DNA from: Caryophanales bacterium UBA2753
Lineage (GTDB): Bacteria > Bacillota_I > Bacilli_A > RFN20 > CAG-826
Assembly (NCBI GenBank): GCA_002353275.1
Contig: DEJH01000070.1
Coordinates: 26,617 to 40,317, forward strand
Reading direction: 5' to 3'
Length of the DNA stretch: 13,701 nucleotides
Shown here: positions 1 through 5,423 of the stretch, piece after piece
How positions within the stretch are numbered: the first letter of the stretch is position 1
Layout of the letters: every line of letters begins with the position of its first letter
Program-made: the position numbers and the translations under genes
The notes under the pieces: model-generated
The model's input: the letters and a program-made list of their open reading frames with translations, nothing else
Database searches by the model: none
What the model was told of the DNA's origin: nothing

Positions 1-1123
1 CAGTATAAAGAAGAATATCATTATAGCTGTAGAATTTGACTGTATATTCTCTAAAAGATTCAGTAAATTGAGCAACAAAAATTGAATCGCTTGTGATGTC
101 TGCTAAAGAACGATCCCAGCCAACAAAAGTATAGGCGATTTCATGGGAATCCGCTCTAGTTGGGGTCACTCCTTTATAGATAGCTGTGCCTCCTTCAATA
201 ACGGTGGTCTCATATAAGATTGAGTTATCATAGTTTTTGAAAGTTACTGAGTAATATGTATCAACATGTTTTTTAGTTTCACTAAATTGAGCGACACAAA
301 CTAAATCTTCAGTGATATTTGATAAAGATTGATTCCAACCAGTAAATGAATAAGTATATTCAGAAGTTTCTGGTTTATTTGGAGTTGCTCCTTTATAAGT
401 AACGCTTTCTCCATTAGCAACATATGTCTCATATAACAAAGAACCATCATAATTTTTAAATGAAACAGTCCATTTTGTGTGAACAATGTTATATTGGGCG
501 ACACAAACTAAGTCACTATTAACGTTTTCTAAAGAATGATCCCAACCAATAAAGACATAATCATCTTTTATAGTTCCTATTCTAGAAGGAATTGCTCCTT
601 CATAAACAGCGTCTTTACCTTTTTCAACCGTGGATTGGCTTAATAAAGAATTATCATAATTTCTAAATGTAACAGTGTAATAAGTTTTAACTTCTTTTTT
701 AGTTTCAGTATATTGAGCGATGCACACTAAATCGCTACTAATGTCTTCTAAGGATTGGTTCCAACCTGAGAAAGTATATACATATTCGCTTGTTTCTTCT
801 CTAGTTGGGGTATCTCCTAAATAAGAAGCATCACTACCTTCTTCAACATACGTTTCATACAAGAGATTCCCATCATAGTTTTTAAATGAAACAGTGTAAT
901 AAGTAGTTTTTGGAATAGCGGTTTCTGTATATTGAGCGTAACGAACTGTATCTCCTTGGATATTATCTAAAGACTTATCCCATCCACTAAAAGAATAAAT
1001 AAATTCGTCGGTATTTGCTCTAGTTGGACTAACACCTTCATAGATTGCTGTTTTACCAGCTTCAACTGAGGATTGGCTAAGAATCGATTCATCATAATTT
1101 CTAAATGTAACAGTGTAATAAGT
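1..1123 (-). repeat. Tandem coding repeats (~210-219 bp units) in the lipoprotein gene
   Basis: In transcription order the units lie at about 1123-905, 904-686, 685-479, 478-260, 259-47 and 46-1 (partial). They are diverged in protein but keep near-identical DNA stretches, for example the block encoding T-Y-Y-T-V at the start of units 1 and 3. Units 1 and 3 share R-N-Y-D and S-Q-S-[ST]-V-E. Units 2 and 4 share K-N-Y-D-G and Y-E-T-Y-V. This suggests growth by duplication of a two-repeat unit. Confidence 0.85.
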
Positions 1124-1204
1124 AGGGCCAGTATTTTTACTACATCCTGCTAATGAGAAAAGCATTAGCGCACTAAACGTCATTAAAATCGGAATTTTTT
1201 TCAT
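1..1204 (-). CDS. Repeat lipoprotein with InlB/Listeria-Bacteroides-type repeats, partial (C-terminus beyond left edge)
   Basis: The reading frame is open from an ATG at 1204 to the left edge (401 codons, no stop), so the C-terminus is missing. The start is supported by GAGGA 9 nt upstream. The N-terminus has Lys2-Lys3, a hydrophobic stretch (4-18) and the lipobox L-A-G-C with Cys21, so it should be exported, lipidated and held on the outer face of the membrane. From residue 28 come five full tandem repeats of about 69-73 residues and the start of a sixth. Each repeat runs T-V-[TS]-F-[KR]-N-Y-D ... P-[TS]-R ... F-[ST]-G-W-[DN]-x-S-L ... A-Q-[YF]. This pattern resembles the beta-grasp Listeria-Bacteroides repeat (Flg_new/InlB B-repeat) found in surface proteins. 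Repeats 2-4 carry one Cys each (161, 234, 303). No catalytic domain is visible. Adhesion or spacing is the usual guess for such proteins, but function is unknown. Confidence 0.88.
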   Translation of the reverse strand, partial: MKKIPILMTFSALMLFSLAGCSKNTGPTYYTVTFRNYDESILSQSSVEAGKTAIYEGVSPTRANTDEFIYSFSGWDKSLDNIQGDTVRYAQYTETAIPKTTYYTVSFKNYDGNLLYETYVEEGSDASYLGDTPTREETSEYVYTFSGWNQSLEDISSDLVCIAQYTETKKEVKTYYTVTFRNYDNSLLSQSTVEKGKDAVYEGAIPSRIGTIKDDYVFIGWDHSLENVNSDLVCVAQYNIVHTKWTVSFKNYDGSLLYETYVANGESVTYKGATPNKPETSEYTYSFTGWNQSLSNITEDLVCVAQFSETKKHVDTYYSVTFKNYDNSILYETTVIEGGTAIYKGVTPTRADSHEIAYTFVGWDRSLADITSDSIFVAQFTESFREYTVKFYSYNDILLYT

Positions 1205-1220
1205 AGATATATGTCCTCAA

Positions 1221-1233
1221 TTCTGTAACAGAA
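1221..1233. promoter_or_regulatory. Inverted repeat in the lipoprotein gene leader (possible operator)
   Basis: TTCTGTAACAGAA has perfect 6-bp arms around a single base. It lies between the predicted -10 box (1236-1241) and the ribosome binding site, over the expected transcription start. A regulator site is possible, but a 6-bp-arm repeat in AT-rich DNA may be chance. Confidence 0.25.
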
Positions 1234-1235
1234 TC

Positions 1236-1282
1236 ATTATACTATATCTTACGCATATAGGATTTATTTTTGATGCAGACAA
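1236..1282 (-). promoter_or_regulatory. Putative promoter of the lipoprotein gene
   Basis: On the minus strand there is a perfect TATAAT (1241-1236) with only a weak -35 at 17 bp. An alternative pair is TTGTCT (1282-1277) and TATATG after a 17-bp spacer. Either gives a short leader with a normal GAGGA ribosome binding site. The terminator of rplS lies just upstream, so this gene needs its own promoter. Confidence 0.45.
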
Positions 1283-1291
1283 GAAAAATAC

Positions 1292-1315
1292 AAAAAAAGG
1301 AACCAATTGGTTCCT
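1292..1315 (-). terminator. Rho-independent terminator of rplS
   Basis: The minus strand reads AGGAACC-AATT-GGTTCCT (1315-1298), a perfect 7-bp stem with a 4-nt loop, then seven T residues (1298-1292, sharing the last stem base). It lies 18 nt after the rplS stop and separates rplS from the lipoprotein gene. Confidence 0.9.
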
Positions 1316-1333
1316 ATTTTGAAGTAGCTCGAA

Positions 1334-1681
1334 TTATAAGACTTCTTTAATACGAGCGGCTTTACCTGAACGTTTGCGGATATAAGTGATTTTGTTTCTT
1401 CTCACTTTACCTTTTCTTACAACTTCAATAGATGCAATACTTGGGGAATGTAATGGGAAGGTTCTTTCCACACCGATGCCACTTGACACCTTACGAACGG
1501 TAAACGTAGCATTAACACCGCCACCTCTTCTTTGGATAACAACACCTTGGAAAATTTGAATTCTGTGTTTGTTACCTTCGATAATGCGAACAGCGACTTT
1601 GACTTCGTCACCTGATTTGAATTCAGGAAGATCGCTTCTGAGTTGGGATGCTGTAATTTCTTCAACTAATCTGTTGTTCAT
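1334..1681 (-). CDS. rplS: 50S ribosomal protein L19 (bL19)
   Basis: This is a 115-residue protein of normal bL19 length. It begins MNNRLVEEI and carries the family core P-x-F-x-x-G-D-x-V-x-V (19-29), G-x-x-x-R-I-Q-x-F-x-G-V-V-I (36-49), the F-T-V-R-K-V-S-S-G-I-G-V-E-R stretch (60-73), and the basic tail K-V-R-R-N-K ... R-K-R-S-G-K-A-A-R-I. It is a structural protein of the large subunit at the subunit interface. AGGAGG lies 7 nt before the ATG. It is a monocistronic unit with its own extended -10 promoter, structured leader and terminator. In Bacillus it follows trmD on the same strand; here the rpsP-trmD block next to it points the other way. Confidence 0.98.
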   Translation of the reverse strand: MNNRLVEEITASQLRSDLPEFKSGDEVKVAVRIIEGNKHRIQIFQGVVIQRRGGGVNATFTVRKVSSGIGVERTFPLHSPSIASIEVVRKGKVRRNKITYIRKRSGKAARIKEVL

Positions 1682-1694
1682 TGTTACGCCTCCT

Positions 1695-1765
1695 ATAGAT
1701 AATTGTTCTCTTGGTGTTCATTCTCATTTGACAGCGGAGCACCCGTATCGTGTCTTAAAACACGC
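1695..1765 (-). ncRNA. Candidate ribosomal protein L19 leader RNA
   Basis: The predicted rplS transcript starts near 1765 and opens with a hairpin: CGTGT/ACACG arms at 1764-1760 and 1753-1749, loop about TTTAAG. A second region begins GGGTG and closes with CACC about 30 nt later, and contains a CTC/GAG pair. It ends just before the AGGAGG. Firmicutes are known to carry an L19 leader motif upstream of rplS, thought to bind L19 for feedback control. The assignment rests on position and stem-loops, not on a covariance-model match. Confidence 0.5.
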
Positions 1766-1771
1766 CTAGTA

Positions 1772-1799
1772 ATAATACCATGAAATAATAGATGTGCAA
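1772..1799 (-). promoter_or_regulatory. rplS promoter (extended -10)
   Basis: On the minus strand TTGCAC (1799-1794) is followed after 16 bp by TATTAT (1777-1772), preceded by TGG, which gives an extended -10 TGn. The predicted start near 1765 falls exactly at the 5' end of the leader hairpin, so promoter and leader support each other. Confidence 0.65.
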
Positions 1800-1852
1800 C
1801 AAATATTTATTAATAAAAAAGAAAATATTATATAAGTGTAAAGCAAAAATGC

Positions 1853-1882
1853 TTGACAGCAATAAAATATATACATTACTAT
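1853..1882 (+). promoter_or_regulatory. Promoter of the rpsP-khpA-rimM-trmD operon
   Basis: A perfect -35 TTGACA (1853-1858) is followed after 18 bp by TACTAT (1877-1882). The expected start near 1889 leaves a leader of about 23 nt containing AGGAGG. The -10 lies inside a perfect 12-bp palindrome, TTACTATAGTAA (1876-1887). A small inverted repeat AAGCA/TGCTT (1841-1854) abuts the -35. Confidence 0.7.
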
Positions 1883-1911
1883 AGTAAGGCAAATTTAGGA
1901 GGAAACTAAAA

Positions 1912-2184
1912 ATGGCAGTTAAAATTAGATTAACAAGAATTGGTAGACATAAGGATCCATTCTTCCGTATCGTTGCCGCTGATAGCAGATATGCAAGAGA
2001 TGGTCGTTATATTGAACAAATTGGATATTTCGATCCAGAAAAAGGTATTGAAAACGCCGTTATCGATGAAGAATTAGCCCTCAAATGGTTAGCCTTAGGT
2101 GCTACACCATCTGAAACTGTTAAAGCTATGTTCAACCGTAAAGGAATCAACGCCAAAGCAGTCGAAGCTAAAAAAGGAAAATAA
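1912..2184 (+). CDS. rpsP: 30S ribosomal protein S16 (bS16)
   Basis: This 90-residue protein is normal for bS16. It opens M-A-V-K-I-R-L-T-R-I-G-R, then P-F-F-R-I-V-A-A-D-S-R (16-26), R-D-G-R-Y-I-E-Q-I-G-Y-F-D-P (29-42), and A-L-K-W-L-A-L-G-A-T-P-S-E-T-V (56-70), all family hallmarks. It is a structural protein of the small subunit needed for 30S assembly. AGGAGG at 1897-1902, 9 nt before ATG, fixes the start. It is the first gene of a four-gene plus-strand operon and ends 2 nt before khpA. Confidence 0.98.
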   Translation: MAVKIRLTRIGRHKDPFFRIVAADSRYARDGRYIEQIGYFDPEKGIENAVIDEELALKWLALGATPSETVKAMFNRKGINAKAVEAKKGK

Positions 2185-2186
2185 TC

Positions 2187-2453
2187 ATGGACTACGAGAA
2201 TATCATTCATCGCTTAATTGATAGCATAGTCGAAGATCCAAAATCAGTTCTCATTAGAGTGTCTGAAGGTACAACTTCAAAAGATGTTCTCATTATTATC
2301 GCCGCTGAAAAAAACGATACCGCTAGATTAATTGGTCACAAAGGATTAATCGCTAACGCTCTTAGAGAAGTCGTTGGTATTGCTGGTAAAAGCGAAAATA
2401 AACACGTTCATCTTAAATTCGAATCCTTTGAAGAGGAAAAAATGGGGGCCTAA
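2187..2453 (+). CDS. khpA: KH-domain RNA-binding protein KhpA (YlqC family)
   Basis: This 88-residue protein consists of a single KH domain. The GxxG loop is G-H-K-G (50-53) in R-L-I-G-H-K-G-L-I-A-N-A-L-R, the signature of the YlqC/KhpA family. KhpA is known in Firmicutes as an RNA-binding partner of KhpB, linked to small-RNA binding and cell-division control. The conserved place between rpsP and rimM supports the call. The start is 2 nt after the rpsP stop, with AGGA 8 nt upstream inside rpsP. YlqD, which follows it in Bacillus, is absent. Its stop codon lies in the loop of a terminator-like hairpin. Confidence 0.93.
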   Translation: MDYENIIHRLIDSIVEDPKSVLIRVSEGTTSKDVLIIIAAEKNDTARLIGHKGLIANALREVVGIAGKSENKHVHLKFESFEEEKMGA

Positions 2454-2466
2454 TCCTCCGTTTTTT
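2444..2466 (+). terminator. Terminator-like hairpin over the khpA stop codon (possible attenuator before rimM)
   Basis: GGGGG (2444-2448) pairs with CCTCC (2455-2459), four G-C and one G-U pair. The 6-nt loop CCTAAT contains the khpA stop codon. After one G come six T residues (2461-2466). It has the form of a short intrinsic terminator inside the operon. Ribosomes finishing khpA would cover it, so it could couple rimM/trmD transcription to khpA translation. Whether it terminates is untested. Confidence 0.45.
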
Positions 2467-2470
2467 GTTT

Positions 2471-2980
2471 ATGGAATATTTAAGTCTAGGAAAAATTAGC
2501 GATTCATTTGGGATTGATGGAACGATCAAAATCTTTTCCACCACCTCAATGGGAAATAAAAGATATAAAGAAGGTTCCAAAGTCTTTTTATATAACCCAC
2601 AAAATCAAGAAAGAAAAGAATTAACGGTTGTGAAATATCGTCATAATTCTCCTTTTGATTATGTGAAATTTATTGAAATAACCACTCCTGAAGAAGTTAA
2701 AGAATTAAAAGGGTGTTTTATCGAAGTCTATAAAGATAATAAAGATTTAGATAAAGATAGTTATTTCTATTCTGATTTAAGGGGTTGTAAAGTTATTAAC
2801 GAAAAAGATGAAGAACTTGGTGTTGTTAAAGAAGTTGAAGAATTTCCTGCTCAAATCACTTTAAGAGTCAGCAGAAATAATAAACCAGATTTCTTTGTTC
2901 CGTTTATAAAAGAATTCATCAAAACAGTTGATATATCACATAAGAAAATCACTATTTTTGTGATAGAGGGTTTGTTATGA
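2471..2980 (+). CDS. rimM: 16S rRNA processing protein RimM
   Basis: From the ATG at 2471 the protein has 169 residues, normal for RimM. The N-terminal domain opens with L-G-K-I-S-D-S-F-G-I-D-G-T-I-K-I, the family's G-x-I-x-x-x-x-G-x-x-G motif. A PRC-barrel domain follows (from Y-S-D-L-R-G-C-K-V) and ends V-P-F-I-K-E-F-I-K-T-V-D. RimM binds S19 and the 30S head during 16S maturation and commonly sits before trmD. A frame-consistent TTG at 2465 would add two residues, but ATG fits the family better. No Shine-Dalgarno lies within 15 nt of either start. The TGA stop overlaps the trmD start by 4 nt (ATGA). Confidence 0.95.
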   Translation: MEYLSLGKISDSFGIDGTIKIFSTTSMGNKRYKEGSKVFLYNPQNQERKELTVVKYRHNSPFDYVKFIEITTPEEVKELKGCFIEVYKDNKDLDKDSYFYSDLRGCKVINEKDEELGVVKEVEEFPAQITLRVSRNNKPDFFVPFIKEFIKTVDISHKKITIFVIEGLL

Positions 2981-3744
2981 GAATCACGATCTTGACTTTA
3001 TTCCCAGAAATGTTTGATGGATTTTTAACTAACTCAATTATCAAAAGAGCGATCTCTAAAGGTGTGGTTGAAATAAAGATTGTAGATATTAGAGATTACA
3101 CTAAAGATAAATATAATCGAGTTGATTCAGCTCCAGTAGGAGGAGGGGCTGGCTTAATTATGAAATGTCAGCCAATCATCGATTCGATTAACTCCAATAA
3201 GAGCGATCTTTCTAAAATAATCATGCTTTCTCCAAGAGGAAAAACTTATAATCAAGCCAAAGCTAAGGAGTTATCACACGATAAAGATATTATCCTACTA
3301 TGTGGACATTATGAGGGTATAGATGAAAGGGTCAACAAATACGTTGATGAACAAATTTCTATCGGTGACTACATTTTAACCGGTGGAGAAATTGGTTCGA
3401 TGGTAATCGCCGATTCAATTATTAGACTTCTTGATGGAGCAATTACTAAAGAAAGTATAGATGAAGAATCATTTGATGATGATTTATTAGAATATCCTCA
3501 ATATACGGAACCATATGATTATAATGGTGATAAAATCCCTGACATCTTATATTCTGGAAATCATGAGGCAATTAATAAATGGAGAAAAAAGAAGTCTCTT
3601 TATCTCACTAAAGAATTAAGACCAGACTTATTTGAAAAACATCAATTAACAAAGAAAGAAAAGAAACTCCTTGATGAAGGAGAAAAAGAAAAAGCGAGTT
3701 GGGAGCTCGCTGCAATTGAGAAAGGTAGAAAATTTATAAAATAA
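2977..3744 (+). CDS. trmD: tRNA (guanine-37-N1)-methyltransferase TrmD
   Basis: This 255-residue SPOUT methyltransferase forms m1G37 next to the anticodon in tRNAs reading C/U/G-start codons, preventing +1 frameshifts, with S-adenosylmethionine as donor. Visible motifs are I-L-T-L-F-P-E-M-F (5-13), A-P-V-G-G-G-A-G-L-I-M (52-62), the knotted SAM site L-S-P-R-G (84-88) with C-G-H-Y-E-G-I-D-E-R (109-118), and S-I-G-D-Y-I-L-T-G-G-E (128-138). AGAGGG precedes the ATG, which overlaps the rimM stop. It is the last gene of the rpsP operon. Its TAA directly abuts the ffh stop on the other strand. Codons for about residues 236-245 also encode, on the opposite strand, the ffh-operon terminator. Confidence 0.98.
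   Translation: MRITILTLFPEMFDGFLTNSIIKRAISKGVVEIKIVDIRDYTKDKYNRVDSAPVGGGAGLIMKCQPIIDSINSNKSDLSKIIMLSPRGKTYNQAKAKELSHDKDIILLCGHYEGIDERVNKYVDEQISIGDYILTGGEIGSMVIADSIIRLLDGAITKESIDEESFDDDLLEYPQYTEPYDYNGDKIPDILYSGNHEAINKWRKKKSLYLTKELRPDLFEKHQLTKKEKKLLDEGEKEKASWELAAIEKGRKFIK
3682..3711 (-). terminator. Intrinsic terminator of the plsX-ffh operon, inside trmD
   Basis: On the minus strand AGCGAG (3711-3706) pairs perfectly with CTCGCT (3698-3693) around a 7-nt loop, followed by T-tract TTTTCTTTTT down to about 3684. It lies 34 nt past the ffh stop and entirely inside the antisense trmD coding sequence. No other terminator for this operon is visible. Confidence 0.75.
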
Positions 3745-5097
3745 TTATCTACCAAAACCTCCAAAACCACCCATTCCAGGCGGCAATTTGCCGCTTTTTC
3801 TATATTGTTCCATCTTCTTCATCATTTCTTTAGAAGACTCATATTTCTTAATTACGCGATTAACGTCACTAACTTGTTTACCACTACCATTAGCGATTCT
3901 AATCTTTCTTGAATATTGTAATATTTCAGGATTATGTCTTTCTTCAAAAGTCATCGAATTGATAATGACTTCGAAGTTTTTCATTTCTTTTTCCGCGGCT
4001 GCTTGTTGTTCAGGAGTGATCTTTGGCATCCCTGGAATTAATTTGATTAATCCACCAAGAGAGCCCATCTTTTGCACTTGTTTCATTTGATTAAGCATAT
4101 CATCTAAATCAAACTTTCCACTCATCATCTTATTAGCAGCTCTTCTCGCTTCTTTTTCATCGATCTCTTCTTGAGCTTTCTCAACAAGAGTCATGACATC
4201 TCCCATTCCTAAAATACGATCCGCCATTCGATCAGCGTGGAAAATATCTAAATCACTAACTTTTTCGCCAATACCAGAGAACTTAATTGGCACTCCAGTC
4301 ATATGTCTAATACTTAAAGCAGAACCACCACGAGCGTCGCCATCAAGTTTAGACATAATAATGCCCGTTAAAGATAATAAATCATTAAAAGCGTTAGCAA
4401 CATTAACTGCGTCTTGTCCACTCATCGCATCAACTAACAAGAGAATCTCATCAGGAGAGACTTCTTTTTTAATTTCAGCAAGTTCATTCATCAATGCTTC
4501 ATCAATTGCAATTCGACCAGCAGTATCAATAATTAAGACATCAAAATGTTCATTAAATGCCTTTTCTTTCGCTTCTTTTGCGATTTCAACAGGTGAAACA
4601 TTCACTCCTTTAGAGAATAAAGGCACATCAATGGATTTAGCAATTTGAGACAATTGATCAATAGCAGCAGGACGATATACGTCAGCGGCTGCTAAAAGGA
4701 CTTTCTTATGAAGTTTATTCTTCATTAAATAAGCAAGCTTACCAGCAGAAGTAGTTTTACCACTACCTTGTAAACCAACTAAAAGAATGACAGTTGGACG
4801 ATTATTCTGATATTTAATCTCGTTTTCTCCACCACCTAAAAGATCTTCTAATTCGTCATGGACGATTTTTGTAATCATTTGGCTAGGGTTGAGTTTAGTT
4901 AAAACATCTTGGCCAATCGCTTTTTCTTTAACGCTAGCAATAAATTCTTTAACTACTTTATAGTTAACATCAGCTTCTAAAAGAGCGATTCTAATCTCTT
5001 TTAACATTTCATCCATATTGGATTCAGTTAATCGAGCTTGCCCTCTAAGTTTTTTAAAAATTCGAGATAATTTTTCAGTTAAATTTTCAAATGCCAT
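3745..5097 (-). CDS. ffh: Signal recognition particle protein Ffh (SRP54)
   Basis: This 450-residue GTPase binds SRP RNA and signal peptides emerging from the ribosome. Domains in order are the N helical bundle (1-90); the G domain with G1 G-L-Q-G-S-G-K-T (108-115), A-A-A-D-V-Y-R-P-A-A (135-144), D-T-A-G-R (191-195), and S-K-L-D-G-D-A-R-G-G (249-258); and the Met-rich M domain (about 295-450). The M domain holds the RNA-binding R-I-A-x-G-S-G (400-406), with M-M-K-K-M and P-P-G-M-G-G near the end. GGAGG 9 nt before ATG lies in the ylxM tail; the stop of ylxM is 1 nt before the ATG. It is the last gene of the minus operon. Its stop abuts that of trmD with no spacing, and its last ~20 codons hold the trmD-operon terminator antisense. 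Confidence 0.98.
   Translation of the reverse strand: MAFENLTEKLSRIFKKLRGQARLTESNMDEMLKEIRIALLEADVNYKVVKEFIASVKEKAIGQDVLTKLNPSQMITKIVHDELEDLLGGGENEIKYQNNRPTVILLVGLQGSGKTTSAGKLAYLMKNKLHKKVLLAAADVYRPAAIDQLSQIAKSIDVPLFSKGVNVSPVEIAKEAKEKAFNEHFDVLIIDTAGRIAIDEALMNELAEIKKEVSPDEILLLVDAMSGQDAVNVANAFNDLLSLTGIIMSKLDGDARGGSALSIRHMTGVPIKFSGIGEKVSDLDIFHADRMADRILGMGDVMTLVEKAQEEIDEKEARRAANKMMSGKFDLDDMLNQMKQVQKMGSLGGLIKLIPGMPKITPEQQAAAEKEMKNFEVIINSMTFEERHNPEILQYSRKIRIANGSGKQVSDVNRVIKKYESSKEMMKKMEQYRKSGKLPPGMGGFGGFGR
3780..3799 (+). terminator. Intrinsic terminator of the rpsP-trmD operon, inside ffh
   Basis: On the plus strand GCGGC (3780-3784) pairs with GCCGC (3790-3794) around AATTT; the arms can extend by A-T pairs. 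Five T residues follow at once (3795-3799). It begins 36 nt after the trmD stop and lies wholly within the C-terminal coding part of ffh, over codons for S-G-K-L-P-P. Confidence 0.8.
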
Positions 5098-5098
5098 A

Positions 5099-5422
5099 TT
5101 AGAAATCCTCCAAGATACTTATTAGAATTCCTAAATCAATTTGTGATTGGATAAGTTCATTAAGTCGATTAGCTTCATTAAGCGCAGCTTCTTTCTTTTT
5201 TAAAATATTAAGACGACCTTCATAATATTCGAGCTTTTTAATCCCTTTTCTTAAAGCGTCTTCCACTGCAGCGCGAGATATCTTACGATTTTCACTAATT
5301 TCAGTAATCGATAAATCCATAAAGAAATAATCATTTAAAATGTTTCTTTGTGAATCTGGCAAAAGATTCCCATAAATATTAAATAATTTTGTATATCTAA
5401 TCGTAAATTCAATCTTTTCCAT
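5099..5422 (-). CDS. ylxM: YlxM/p13 family DNA-binding protein (SRP-associated)
   Basis: From the ATG at 5422 the protein has 107 residues, M-E-K-I-E-F-T-I-R-Y onward. The middle (about 27-65) reads Q-R-N-I-L-N-D-Y-F-F-M-D-L-S-I-T-E-I-S-E, then I-S-R-A-A-V-E-D-A-L-R-K-G-I-K-K-L. This is a sigma-70 region-4-like helix-turn-helix typical of YlxM. A charged helical tail follows. The family is fixed between ftsY and ffh in Firmicutes, and its streptococcal member is reported to interact with SRP. The start is 1 nt after the ftsY stop (TAG-T-ATG), suggesting translational coupling, with only a weak GAGAA upstream. An in-frame ATG at 5446 would give 115 residues but overlaps ftsY and is less likely. 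Confidence 0.85.
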   Translation of the reverse strand: MEKIEFTIRYTKLFNIYGNLLPDSQRNILNDYFFMDLSITEISENRKISRAAVEDALRKGIKKLEYYEGRLNILKKKEAALNEANRLNELIQSQIDLGILISILEDF

Positions 5423-5423
5423 A

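Noticed and set aside
301..504. 67-codon minus-strand reading frame
   Set aside because: Lies in another frame of the repeat lipoprotein; its apparent pattern comes from the repeats.
1..1204. CRISPR-like array from the regular repeats at the left edge
   Set aside because: The units are ~210 bp and form a continuous open frame with protein-level conservation, not short repeats with spacers.
2978..2980. Mycoplasma genetic code (UGA as Trp)
   Set aside because: RimM ends naturally at this TGA, and Trp positions in the proteins use TGG.
4193..4648. 151-codon plus-strand reading frame inside ffh
   Set aside because: Antisense shadow of a highly conserved gene, without ribosome binding site or recognisable domain.
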